Below, in pieces: positions 55,801 to 63,848 of a stretch of DNA of 64,000 nt. Positions within the stretch are counted from its first letter, which is position 1. Every line of letters starts with the position of its first letter. The stretch lies in contig JAWQUS010000030.1 of NCBI GenBank assembly GCA_036365455.1, positions 7,192,001 through 7,256,000 on the forward strand, in the 5' to 3' direction. The notes below the pieces were generated by a model. The model had not been told where the DNA came from. It did not search any database and worked only from the letters and a program-made list of their open reading frames with translations. A program made the translations under genes and the position numbers. The DNA is from Macrosoma leucophasiata (taxonomy: Eukaryota; Arthropoda; Insecta; Lepidoptera; Hedylidae).

Positions 55801-56127
55801 GTCGCGGGCAATCACTGAATAGATGCGGCCCAGGACCGTTCGCTGTAACAATCTTTTCGGGAATACTTTTGTCCAGCCGTGGGCATCTTTTTAGCTGGAA
55901 TAGTGATGATTAAACGAGTGAAGCGTTGGCAAACTATATTTACTACCAAAGTGAAAGTTTCAGGAAACTCGTACAACTTACCCAAAATTCCTATTAAGAT
56001 CGACTCCAACAATTGTGTTGCCAAAACGCGCTCTATTTTTTCGCCACATTCGCTCATTTGTGTGTGAATAACTATAACCATCTGGATTCATCACTGGGAG
56101 GAAATACCTAAAATGAATTTGTATTAT

Positions 56128-56158
<31 letters not shown>

Positions 56159-59100
56159 AGCGCTTTAATTTATTAGAACATGCACCCATAGAATGTAAAG
56201 CTTTCCATCGTCATAAAATATAATTTCAACGCACACTTTGGTAGGTATCGCAGATTTATTTAATTTGAGGGCATGTTTGTGCTAATGTTTGACCCCGTAA
56301 TAACTTTCACAGTAACAGGAGTGGTAACACATATGCATTTTAACCTCGAATTTAGCGTAGATATAGATGCATAGGCATTCATAACTTGCTATCCATGCGA
56401 ACTGCATGCTTGGTTGCCGCCATCATAATATAAAAAATTATAAAATTCGAATGTGTAGGTCTTGATTTACAATAAAACGTTAAAAAAATCAACTACATAA
56501 CTATTCATGTGTGCCACAGATAGACGAAGGTTCAATATTTGTTATCTTCGCAGAATCAGAAAAATACAAGCTGAAAACCACTTTAAAACAACAATGTCTT
56601 AAACCTCATCTTACCAATCTTTATTAGTAATACTTTCTGGAAGGTGTTCAAAGTTAGTAGCAATGTAATCAGCTATGTAGGTCACCACTGATGTGCTTAT
56701 CCACTCTCGGGCATGCGTAGCACCGTCCAACCAAACACCAGTGTTGCTTTGATTGCTATTCGATATCTTTAACATCTGTAAGAAGTAAAATAAATATTAT
56801 GACTCTATTTATCATAAAGATCGAAGATAAAAATATTTTTTGCTTCAATTACCAGTGGTACAGCTCCAGTGGCCGAGCGGGCAAAGGCACTACCGCATAA
56901 GCTGATCTACTTGACGCTTATAATCACTATCTTGTTCCGGTCAGGTGGTAATGAACGGCCTTGTGATTTCCGGCTCAGAGGGATAACATCTGAGGCCTCA
57001 GGAGTGCAATGCATGTACATTGAAGTGTCTGGTTTGATGTAGATGTTTATACTCGTAAATAGAGTTACCGGCTTACCTATCATCAATGTGAACTATGTGT
57101 TTGTTTGCCACTTCATGACATTAAAAAAACCATGTAAATAACTTGGAACTCCTTAACTTTCTCGTCAAGGCGACCGTAGTAGAGTAAACAAGGTCAAGTT
57201 TTTGTAGGTACTTAATAAAAGGTAGTCATACTTATCGCCGCATACCGGTAATACGGGTGCGCGCGTGAGAATAACCTAAACTTTGTAATTTTGCGAGACA
57301 ATTCGGTCAATAAAAAGTACTTAATGATATTACATAATTGAACGAGAATCAAGTACTGAGCAACTAGTGTCAATATGTACCATGCTTTACCAGTCACCTT
57401 GTATAAAGAAAAATTACTACACATATTACACATACCTTTAAATCCCTTCCTTCAACTGTTTGTCCTATAACAGACACGGTGCATATAGATGGATACTGGC
57501 TTTCTAAATTATCCATAAAACTATGTATAATATTGACAGGATAATAATCTTTCCAATCCATGATGCGCTCTGTAACAACAGCTTTATTATAAATACCGAT
57601 TTTGGATTGTCTTGGATTGAAGGCAAACTTGCTACCACTAACACCCATATTCTAAGACGTTACTTGAAACATTGCTTGACTCACACTCAGCTTAAGATAC
57701 TTTATGAGGACGCCTCGAAATCCATATTCTTGGTTGTATTTTGACAGTAACTCATATGTATGGATTATCATAAAGATAATTCACAAAGTCTTGAATTCAC
57801 AAAATCCATTCTTATAGAAAAATATTATAGTATTTAATTATATTTCCAGACAGTTCCGACACGAAAAACTTATTGAGCGCAAGAATATGGCGTAAATGCA
57901 AATACTCCTCGAAACTTCAAGGTAGGTCGTGACGTACCTTGGACTTTGACAATTGCTTTCTTACCTTAAACGGAGGCAGAATATCGAGTTGACGTTATTA
58001 GTTACGACTAAGAATACCAATTCCATTGAGTGAGGTTGAGTTAAGGTCGAGATTGCGACTTGGAGCCAATGGGCTCAAACCTCGGAGGGCTCTGAAACGA
58101 GCAGCCGCCGGCGGGGTCGCGGATGTGTGCTTAAGCGTTCCCGTGACCCCGCCACTAAGGTCGAGATTGCGACTTAGAATATGGGTGTAAATCGAATCTG
58201 TATTGTTCATCATCATCACTCAAGCCGAAAGACATCCACTGTTGGACAAAGCCCAAAGACGCCCACAACACTGTTGTGCGTCAATAGGGAGAGCACATGC
58301 CATAATCGTCACGCTTGGCAGGCGGATTGCCGATAGCAGTGGCAGCAGTTCCATCACTGGACGCCGCTGTCCATCCCGGTCTCTTATTTTTACCACCGCC
58401 CATTGGAATGGTTTAACCGCCACTGTTTACTTGACTGCACTAGCGGAAGAGTTCTCTTCCACTAGAGGGCGATAGGGTTATCACGTCCCGATGCCTTATT
58501 TATTTTGTTACGTAAGTATAAAAACGTAACTTCACGTCCGTATTCCCCGAAGACCAAGATAAATGCATGTGTCAATCAAACACTCATGATCCGCCAGTTT
58601 CGTTACGTCCCATGTAAATGATGGCGAGCTCATTGACAGCTCCGGACACATTGCCTAATTCCTAGGGTAGAAGTGGGAAATGGGAAATCTAGTGTTAAGA
58701 ACTTAACTAGCACTAGCAGCACTTCATTCCACGGTGACGACCACAATTCAACTGATCCCCTCTTACCATTGACAAGCCCATTTCTACCCCCAATTACTCG
58801 ACTTCGTAAACAACATTCGAGTCGTTATCTTTACAATAGCTAGCAGGTGTGATTCAAAATGTAAACAACCTAATTCCAATTAGGCACCTGTTTTGGCATA
58901 AACACCACCTGCTTTTGGACAAACACCACCTGATTTTGACACAAACACCACCTGTTTCACCTTAAATGATGCCTACTATATTTTAGGCACTAACATTACT
59001 GGTGGTAGAGCTCCAGTGACGGAGCTCGCGGGCGTAGGCACCACCGCATTACCTGATTTACTTGCCGCTAAATGGTAGTGTTCAGCACTATCGTGTTTCG

Positions 59101-60340
59101 GTCAGGTGGTAATGTACGGCCCTGTAATTTCCGGCACAGAGGCATAACACCTTAGGCCTCAGGAGTGGTAACGCATTTGCATTTTGACCTTGGTCTTTGT
59201 GTGGGTGTCTATAGGCTGCAGTCATCACTTAACATCAATGTGAACTGCATGCTTGTTTGCCACTTCAATTACATAAAAAAAAAAAAATGGAATTACTTCC
59301 CCAACCCGGAGATTGAACTTGAACCCAGGATTGCAGCATAGCAGTAGTAGCCTACAGTACCCAACAACAAATATTGCACATCGAGCCAACGAAATAGACG
59401 ACCGACTAATTTTGACTTCGTAGAGCGTTATCTATGCTTCTTCTTCTCATGTCAGCAGCTCAGCTTAAATTTTAATCGGTCCACAATATTTCGCTACAGC
59501 AATTGCTTTATCGTTTGCAGTCTTTGCGTTATCTCTGCTGCACATTGCCTACGTAAGCACTGAAAGTCCGGTACTGGTCAAAACTTTGGTCTATGGTCGT
59601 ACGGTTTTATGATCGACAAACGTCACATAGGTTCAGTGCAAATGAGATAATGCTCTATAGACCCGAAATAAGCCGAAGTCTTCTTCCTAAAGTCGATGTG
59701 CAATATTTCTAATTAAATACTGTACTACCACTACTACTACTGTTTACTGAGATAACGTTAAATATACATAGGTATACCTATACCTACTGTTTGTCCTGCT
59801 GTCAGTATATAATAATAAAGTCAAATATATATATAATCCCTTCCCCCCAGAAGATTACGTAGTCACGATGCCTAAGAATAACGTCGTATCGTTATTTTTA
59901 GGCATTGTGACTGCACATTTTTTCCTTATTATTTTGACGGCCCGGTTAGTCCAGCGGTGTGAGACAACTGTTTGAGTCGTAGGTTCGCGGGTTCGATCCC
60001 GCACCGGGACAAATATTTGTATGGCCTACATATATTTGCTTCGGGTCTGGGTGTTTGTGTATGTGTTGTATCTGTATAACGGCACCCACGACACAGGTTT
60101 ATAACTACTGTGGGGCTGTGAGTGTAAGCGTATTTATTTAATTTATTATCAATTATTATTATTTCTCACTGGGTGATCTATTTCTTGGGCTTCTAGGTAT
60201 TGGACTCCGTGCTTTAGCCTCTGCAACTGCCACTTCAAACGGTATGTCCCGGTCACGGAGTAACTTTTGCACTTGCATACTCCTGTTACCCTCCACCATA
60301 ACATTCATAGATATTTGATCCTCGTTGCATATGTTTATTG
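49596..60340 (-). CDS. M14 metallocarboxypeptidase (carboxypeptidase A-like), gene B, lacks signal exon
   Basis: A secreted zinc carboxypeptidase, paralogue of gene A in convergent orientation. Exons in transcript order: 60170-60340, 57436-57569, 56615-56775, 55982-56107, 51998-52103, 51232-51378, 49596-49874. All donors are strong (GTGAGA, GTATGT, GTAAGA, GTAAGT, GTAAAA, GTAAAT). The first of these exons encodes an activation-peptide core (NVMVEGNRSM, KLLRDRDIPFEV). Mature part: HARE zinc motif, MNPDGY, MWRKNR, VDLNRNF, a cysteine pair (PECSSGDPC), FHSY, GTSIDWSY with Ile at the S1' position, and Glu in LVELRSK. It should be a zymogen that prefers hydrophobic C-terminal residues. The intron between the third and fourth mature exons holds an intact-looking LINE. 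The signal-peptide exon was not found between 60341 and 64000. Likely a functional gene. Confidence 0.9.
49905..50068 (+). mobile_element. Family A element, 3' half, diverged
   Basis: CAGAGGCAAACCG, GGATGTCTAAAGGCTGCAATA and CATGCTTGTTTGCCACC in order. Lies in the last intron of gene B. Confidence 0.6.
50069..50854. other. Gene B intron, nothing recognised
   Basis: Contains a repeated CCCGTTTTGAACGGGACAG-type palindrome (50082-50100) and an inverted pair GAAACTCACTTA/TAAGTGAGTTTC at about 50680-50705. Confidence 0.4.
50855..51217 (+). mobile_element. 5S rRNA-derived SINE (SINE3-like), copy 2
   Basis: The head GATCTGCTCGGTTAAGCACT and GGCGCGGTCGGGTAGTGTGA then TGGGTGACCGC reproduce the 5S rRNA 3' half. 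The 3' part (GGAGGGCACGTTAAGCCG, GCATTGGAGCAGCGTGGTGG) looks LINE-derived and ends in (ATT)n. The element stops about 13 bp short of the splice donor of gene B exon B5. Confidence 0.8.
51232..51378 (-). CDS. Gene B exon B5 (third zinc ligand)
   Basis: 147 bp. FLTFHSYSEVI with the zinc-binding His, then FPWCYTSEPCPDY. Acceptor TTTACAG, donor AAG/GTAAAT. Confidence 0.9.
51467..51825 (+). mobile_element. Family D composite retroposon with hairpin arms, in gene B intron
   Basis: A perfect 12-bp duplication AACTCGAATTAT (51455-51466 and 51826-51837) bounds it. Inverted and direct arms face each other at 51471-51577 (ATTGTTTTATATTATTTCGC and its complement), forming a long hairpin. The body and one tRNA-like module (51728-51796) with a 6-nt deletion in the T loop follow. 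Confidence 0.85.
51998..52103 (-). CDS. Gene B exon B4
   Basis: 106 bp. YYWGRNGPECSSGDPC, YRGIKPFSEPESTAVK. Retains two cysteines likely to form the conserved disulphide loop. Donor AAG/GTAAAA. Confidence 0.9.
52182..54419 (-). mobile_element. 5'-truncated RTE-like LINE, recent insertion in gene B intron
   Basis: A perfect 11-bp duplication TAGTATCACAG (52171-52181 and 54420-54430) bounds the element. After the stop codon only a short AACAAACAACAA tail precedes the duplication. A very short 3'UTR with a simple-repeat tail is typical of RTE-clade elements (inferred clade). The endonuclease is truncated: only its last motif (DCDSDHYLI) remains. Confidence 0.9.
52194..54419 (-). CDS. Reverse transcriptase of the RTE-like LINE (endonuclease-truncated)
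   Basis: About 740 uninterrupted codons. In order: end of the APE endonuclease (SDHYLIG), a linker with basic and coiled character, RT blocks HKSPGVDNLPGELW, CPIHKKGP..NYRGITLF, QCGFRRNRSTIDQIF, VDFAKAYDSIDR, LKQGDALSPMLFNLAL and the catalytic YADD (VVSYADDLALL). The thumb (YLGCTVTDSN) and a C-terminal LRWLGHLERMGED..GRPRYRWSDE domain follow. All RT catalytic residues appear intact. The apparent first codons lie in the target-site duplication, so there is no native start and autonomous retrotransposition is not expected. It is transcribed in the gene B sense. Confidence 0.9.
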   Translation of the reverse strand, partial: TYRGADCDSDHYLIGIKLKFKITTVKRNCIKREDEIDVAKLVKEQPRKEFQIELQNRFQGLQTDDDIDETWENIQQVIKEVGINTLGKRKPKKRRGWLTEDTIKMFDERCILKMRAEQADIWKAEYEGHRLKTKKAVKTDKRKHMESIARNMEHSHKTGKSRQFYQEIRSLKKGYQPTLQLLEYNDGNLVTDPGKIKNMWRDYFQTLLNCTPSPEDAHPNSDQSSEEIPPLTYQEVQEAIMRLKNHKSPGVDNLPGELWKYGGEPIQKKLYELLTGIWSKEQIPIKWNLGVICPIHKKGPRKKCANYRGITLFPTAYKVFSYVLLRRLEPYAEAIIGDYQCGFRRNRSTIDQIFLLKQLMEKKWEYAQSIHSLFVDFAKAYDSIDRNALYNILLNFNIPQKLVRMIQAATKKSRAVVRVGGALTDQFEILTGLKQGDALSPMLFNLALEHAMRKVLALDGGVQLNRQHKVVSYADDLALLSENKYHLAQAAQTLETEAKSLGLRINRDKTEYLHMRRYKNIRVAREDLMVGDFPYKGVEKVKYLGCTVTDSNTREEEINIRIQNTLRCSAALHKVLASRFLSRRTKIQIYKTVIRPILIYGCETWTLTHKEEQKLLVTERKVFRKILGAVRDERGIWKKRKNKEIEHLVAEPNIIGQIKSQRLRWLGHLERMGEDRAVKLAYLGRPSGRRPVGRPRYRWSDEALKDLRDLQVEDWREAAQNRQKWRILVSEAKTHFGSLRP
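54592..54757 (-). mobile_element. SINE family C, 5'-truncated
   Basis: CACGCCTGTAATCCCCGAAG through CCATGTAACAGGCAGCGAGCC to GAAGATGGAAAAATC. The tRNA-like head is missing. In a gene B intron. Confidence 0.75.
54758..55419. other. Gene B intron, mostly unrecognised
   Basis: A 31-bp direct duplication (AACAGTATAGTTAACATCAA with flanks) lies at about 55108-55170. A short GC-rich patch (CCCGCCCGCGCCCCGCGCG) is at 55272-55292. Confidence 0.4.
55420..55912 (+). pseudogene. Decayed RTE/BovB-like LINE C-terminal region
   Basis: Multi-frame translation shows RRIELSWAAFGKL-like, CVLPV-like and GRPSMRWTDNLVKVAG segments. It ends with the TTTTGTCCAGCCGTGGGCATC 3' motif and GATGATT. Stops and frameshifts are many. 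It lies in the gene B intron, antisense to the gene. Confidence 0.65.
55982..56107 (-). CDS. Gene B exon B3 (NPDGY / LNRNF)
   Basis: 126 bp. YFLPVMNPDGYSYSHT, ERMWRKNRARFG, VGVDLNRNF. Donor TTTTGG/GTAAGT. Confidence 0.92.
56305..56436 (+). mobile_element. Family A element, 3' half
   Basis: CAGGAGTGGTAACACATATGC to the CATAATATAAAAAA end. In the gene B intron. Confidence 0.6.
56615..56775 (-). CDS. Gene B exon B2 (zinc-binding HAREW)
   Basis: 161 bp. MLKISNSNQSNTGVWLDG then ATHAREWIS with His and Glu ligands. Acceptor TCTTACAG, donor TTG/GTAAGA. Confidence 0.92.
56850..57127 (+). mobile_element. Family A element, diverged full length
   Basis: CAGTGGTACAGCTCCAGTGG to GCCACTTCATGACATTAAAAAA. 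In the gene B intron. Confidence 0.75.
57436..57569 (-). CDS. Gene B exon B1
   Basis: 134 bp. RIMDWKDYYPVN.. and CTVSVIGQTVEGRDLK. Acceptor GTTGTTACAG, donor AAG/GTATGT. It could be read further upstream as an open frame, but the AG and the shared phase with gene A fix the start. Confidence 0.9.
58042..58175. mobile_element. 94-bp insert flanked by 20-bp direct repeats
   Basis: TAAGGTCGAGATTGCGACTT occurs at 58042-58061 and 58156-58175. The insert between them (58062-58155) is GC-rich, with GGCGGGGTCGCGGATGTGTG and GTGACCCCGCCAC. It looks like a retroposed fragment with a long target-site duplication. Confidence 0.65.
58204..58490 (-). repeat. Family E repeat (LINE-3'-end-like)
   Basis: Reverse complement of the pieces at 7866-8405; this is the more continuous copy. 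It starts with GATGATGATGAAC on the minus-strand right end. Confidence 0.6.
58528..58690 (-). mobile_element. SINE family C, 5'-truncated
   Basis: ACTTCACGTCCGTATTCCCC to the TCCGGACACATTGCC region. No tRNA head. Confidence 0.65.
58999..59290 (+). mobile_element. Family A element, full length
   Basis: The cleanest copy in the window with 63557-63848: ACTGGTGGTAGAGCTCCAGT, GACGGAGCTCGCGGGCGTAG, GGCACAGAGGCATAACACC and the A13 tail. In the gene B intron, antisense. Confidence 0.92.
59373..59733. mobile_element. MITE-like element (relative of 25147-25375)
   Basis: Shares TGCACATTGCCTACGTAAGC, AGTCCGGTACTGGTCAAAAC and TCGATGTGCAATATTTCT with the copy at 25.2 kb, plus an extra internal stretch. 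Confidence 0.6.
59862..59911. other. 22-bp stem, 6-nt loop hairpin
   Basis: GTCACGATGCCTAAGAATAACG against CGTTATTTTTAGGCATTGTGAC in inverted orientation, 20 of 22 pairs, quoted here in full arms of 22 as GTCACGATGCC+TAAGAATAACG. In the gene B intron next to the propeptide exon. Could be a foldback remnant or a structured RNA. Confidence 0.6.
59936..60137 (+). mobile_element. tRNA-derived SINE, family B
   Basis: GACGGCCCGGTTAGTCCAGC head, box B GGTTCGATCCC, and the standard GTAAGCGTATTTATT end. It ends about 30 bp from the splice donor of the propeptide exon. Confidence 0.88.
60170..60340 (-). CDS. Gene B propeptide exon B0
   Basis: 171 bp between acceptor CCTTTCCAG and donor CCCA/GTGAGA. 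Encodes NEDQISMNVMVEGNRSM and QKLLRDRDIPFEVAVAEAK, the amphipathic core of an M14 activation peptide. A short Ser-Pro-Arg-rich linker toward the mature enzyme follows. The donor phase (one base) completes a Lys codon with exon B1's first two bases, giving K-R before IMDW, a plausible basic cleavage point. Confidence 0.7.
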
Positions 60341-61560
60341 CTGGAAAGGAATTTGCTATGTTATTATGGTAGCACACATGGATGGCAAATGAATACTGAA
60401 GCATATACTGAAGGATAAATGCAAATTTTCACCGCAGGTTTAACAACCTAACCCCGAGGCTACGGTTATTGCCTTATTTGACAGGTAGATGGAGAATCCA
60501 GAGATTTCAATATATATGCCATAAAAGAAAGAACAATAGAAAGAAAGCCAGAGATATGAATATAGATGCTTTGCCACTTCTGAGGTCTAAGTTGTTCTGC
60601 CTCTGTGCGGGTTAGTATGGTATACAGCGCTACCATTTGGCAGTAGATGATAGATTTGTAATGAAAGGGTGCCTACGCTGTCGAGCTTCGACATTTAACT
60701 CTACCGTGTTACCTTACCACCCGGCCGGAACACGATAGCGCTGATCAATAATTTTGCGGCAAGTATAGTAGGTAATGCAATGGTTAACCAATTACCATTT
60801 TTCGGAAGTTTAGAAATGTTCCCAAAGATATCAATAGGTTCACCATTCGCCAGCATGGGATAAAACGGTTGTACTAAGTAGCATTTTACGACGATCAATA
60901 GAAAATGCAGAGACACTCAATAATGCAATTTAAGCAATAAGATCGCTTTCATTTCATCATCATGATCTGATCATTTTGATATCATCTGTATTTTACACAA
61001 TTCTGGTGTACCTGTCTACAATAAAAAATATTGTAATTTAGATATAATTATATGTCTAGCACGGAATTGGCACGGAATGGTAAAAATCGAATATTTTAAA
61101 TGCGTAGGTACGAGTATTTTACTCTCTCGCATAAATACCAAGCTTTGAACCTGCTACATGCGAAATACTTTCTTGTTTTGTTGACTGCTCTTTGCTTTTA
61201 TATACAAACAAGAGGAATGTGAATAAGCTTTGAAGCCTACTTATTACAAAGTAATGTAGGTAAACACTGACCGCCTTTCGTGTGTAAGTTTTTCAGAAAA
61301 GTCCTTTGACCTTCTTTTAAGCATTTCACATCCCATATTTGATATTTTACGCTCCTCCGTGCCACCGTGGCTGATTTTTCACAAAAAATTTAAACACGAA
61401 TTAATTTTTCTAGTGTAACAATTTTGACATCCAAATGACATTTTATGTACTCAGTAATGATAAAGATTAAGGGAAATTGGGAAGCTTTATCGATATTATG
61501 TAGATAATATTCCAGCAATTCCTTAATCAGGGCATAGAAGTTGGAAGTATTTGTGCAAAC
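60341..61560. other. 5' side of gene B; signal exon not found
   Basis: Holds a decayed family A copy (about 60545-60780, minus) and a family C fragment (about 60785-60905). A signal-peptide exon for gene B is expected here or further right, but no ATG-hydrophobic-GT candidate in the right phase is convincing. Confidence 0.4.
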
Positions 61561-62200
61561 AATGGGTATGTAATCAAGGAGGGACGCTCAAAGCGCTAAG
61601 GCGCTAAGCGTTCCACCGCTTGCTCGATAATTAGATGTAATCAGATATTTTCAGTAAACGCCTCTCTGCTTGCCCTCGCCTATGCACTCCCATCTTAATG
61701 AAATGCTATTACTATTGTCACATTTGTCACTTTTATCTCACTCGAAGCCAAAGTGTTACATCGCAATATTTTGTAAGCACAGCATGCTATGGCACGTCGT
61801 GACTTTCCACCATGCCACGGTAGCATGTGAGACGTACAGATTACTTTGCTGTGTTTAGGAAATGAGTACTAAAAGTATAGTAGTAAGATTGAATGTAGTT
61901 CGTTCGATCGGCAATTTCAGCGGCTAGCGCGAGTGCGTGCGCGAACGAAGGAACGTGTCGAACGAAACACGAAGTATGATTTTCAACTTTATTTCAATGA
62001 CTTTAGCGATAACATTACACATAACACATACACACATACATCCGGCGAGATGACGCGACGTGTCATGGCATGCTGCAGCATCCCGCGGCATGCCACAGGA
62101 CGCTTTGCTGTAACGAAAGCAACTTTATGAATAATATAAAAAATATGTTAAAAAAACCTTACCGGATCCATTGTGAGAAAAATCCAGAATAAAACTAAAT
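61561..62200. other. No gene; short palindromes
   Basis: Several short inverted motifs around GGCATG (61785-61835 and 62060-62100). Two small frames (61670-61858 and 61933-62130) are unsupported. Confidence 0.3.
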
Positions 62201-62201
62201 A

Positions 62202-62550
62202 GCGGAGCCATAGTAATCAAGTCTCGGTAACTGGCTAACCAGACGGTGCAGCGGATTCAATGTTACCTTGACAACGTCTTGCACATATTGATGTGTTTAA
62301 TTACACCCCCTCTATCCACTGGTTCTTGTTACGTAATCTGCTTGATTCCACAGCGAGAATAATCGAGATCGAAGTGGGGACCCGTAGTAATCCAGTCTCG
62401 GTAACCCGCTAACCAGACGGCGCGGCGGACCCCAAACGGCACCCTCCACCCGAATGTCGCCTCGACTCCGTCTTACACGCGTTTATCTTTTTAATTGCAC
62501 CCCCCTCTTCCACTGACCCTTGTTACCCGCTTGTTACGTTTACCGGGATC
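62202..62550 (+). repeat. Tandem duplication of ~170 bp with transition-biased divergence
   Basis: AGTAATCAAGTCTCGGTAAC (62212) and AGTAATCCAGTCTCGGTAAC (62389) begin parallel stretches that stay alignable through GCTAACCAGACGG and CCACTG..CTTGTTACG. The left copy has T or A at many sites where the right has C or G. Confidence 0.65.
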
Positions 62551-63046
62551 CTTCTGTCTATTATGATGCTATAACAAATTATATTGTTAAAAAATAGAAA
62601 TAGTTAGATTACACTTTATCCGAAAAATTACAACATTAATTGTAGAAAATAGCAATAAGTACAAAAGCCGGTATCATCGCAAAGGTGCGATTGTTTCAAA
62701 TCTTAGAAAATTGCTTACCAATAATCTTACGATATACCTATTAAAAATATTATAAAATAAAACTTATATAATTTGTACTAGATTTTCAATTCGGTGTATA
62801 ACGAAAGTGAAATTACTTTTTATTTTAATACGATAATTAAGTTGCATTTAAATTCGTTAACGCTCAGTCACTGAACAAAAAAAAAATTTTTCAACTCAAA
62901 CATTAATACAAGAAAGATAAAGCCTGTTAAATTCATAAGACCCATAAAAGCAGAAAATCACCAAATAAAGTGAAGATATGACGGCGAAACCAAGCAAGTA
63001 CCCAACCGTCGATCGGCGATGACGTTATTAAGAAAAACAGTTTAAA

Positions 63047-63319
63047 CCATAGAGCAACGCGGCCAACCGGTCGCTGCGGACCGGAGGGGAGTAGCCATAG
63101 CGTGTATTACCGATGCAAAACAGTCTGTCATTTTTTGCGGGGGGAAATACGTGCGACACACACGCACACTACAATAATCGTCTTTTACTACGGAACTCAC
63201 ACCTTGACTTTAACAAAATACAGAAACAATTTCACGCATACATTTAAACGTCTAGGCGACAGGGTTGACAGAGGGGAAAGCCTGCATATGGCTACTCCCC
63301 TCCTGTGTTGCTCTATGAG
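63047..63319. mobile_element. MITE with CATAGAGCAAC ends
   Basis: Outer inverted ends CATAGAGCAAC and GTTGCTCTATG, and an inner perfect 17-bp pair GGAGGGGAGTAGCCATA / TATGGCTACTCCCCTCC. No coding. Confidence 0.65.
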
Positions 63320-63556
63320 TTTAAACACACAAAGAAAAATGTTGGACATATTATTTATAAGCAATTTATCCAACCGTGATTTATTTCGTCTGAACTTTTA
63401 ATAATCCTGCAGGTCAAGGACTGTCTGAGAAATAAAACATTCTCCAAGAATAATGAGATATCATGATATTTCAGTTGTAAACTGAAGTCGGATTATTGAT
63501 GACCACTGAATAGCAATCGAAAACTAACTGACTGATTGGACCAACTGACCATTTTA

Positions 63557-63848
63557 CTGGTGGTAGAGCTCCAGTCGCGGAGCTCGCGGGCGTAGGCACC
63601 ACAGCATTACCTAAGATACTTGCCGCTTCATGGTAGTGTTCAGCACTATCGTGTATCGTGGTCGTGTTCCGGTCAGGTGGTAATGTACGGCCCTGTAATT
63701 TCCGGCACAGAGGCATAACACCTTAGGCCTCAGGAGTGGTAACGCATCTGCATTTTGACCTTGGTCTTTATGTGGGTGTCTATAGGCTGCAGTCATCACT
63801 TAACATCAATGTGAACTGCATGCTTGTTTGCCACTTCCGTTTCATAAA
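63557..63848 (+). mobile_element. Family A element, full length
   Basis: ACTGGTGGTAGAGCTCCAGT to CATAAAAAAAC, with an extra ~10-bp GTGGTCGTGTTCC duplication near 63658. Confidence 0.92.

Noticed and set aside
55812..56081. Minus-strand 89-codon frame over exon B3
   Set aside because: A shadow frame; the carboxypeptidase frame over the same bases has the MWRKNR and LNRNF motifs.
57570..57648. Upstream extension of gene B exon B1 to the ATG at 57648
   Set aside because: The acceptor GTTACAG at 57570-57572 and the phase shared with gene A and exon B0 place the exon start at 57569.
60701..60916. Signal-peptide exon of gene B (hydrophobic minus-strand frame)
   Set aside because: Its first codon is not ATG, most of it is SINE-derived, and the possible donors are in the wrong phase for exon B0.
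61150..61206. TATATAAAAGC followed by AGCAGTC on the minus strand as gene B promoter
   Set aside because: TATA to initiator spacing is too short, and the next ATG is followed at once by a stop.
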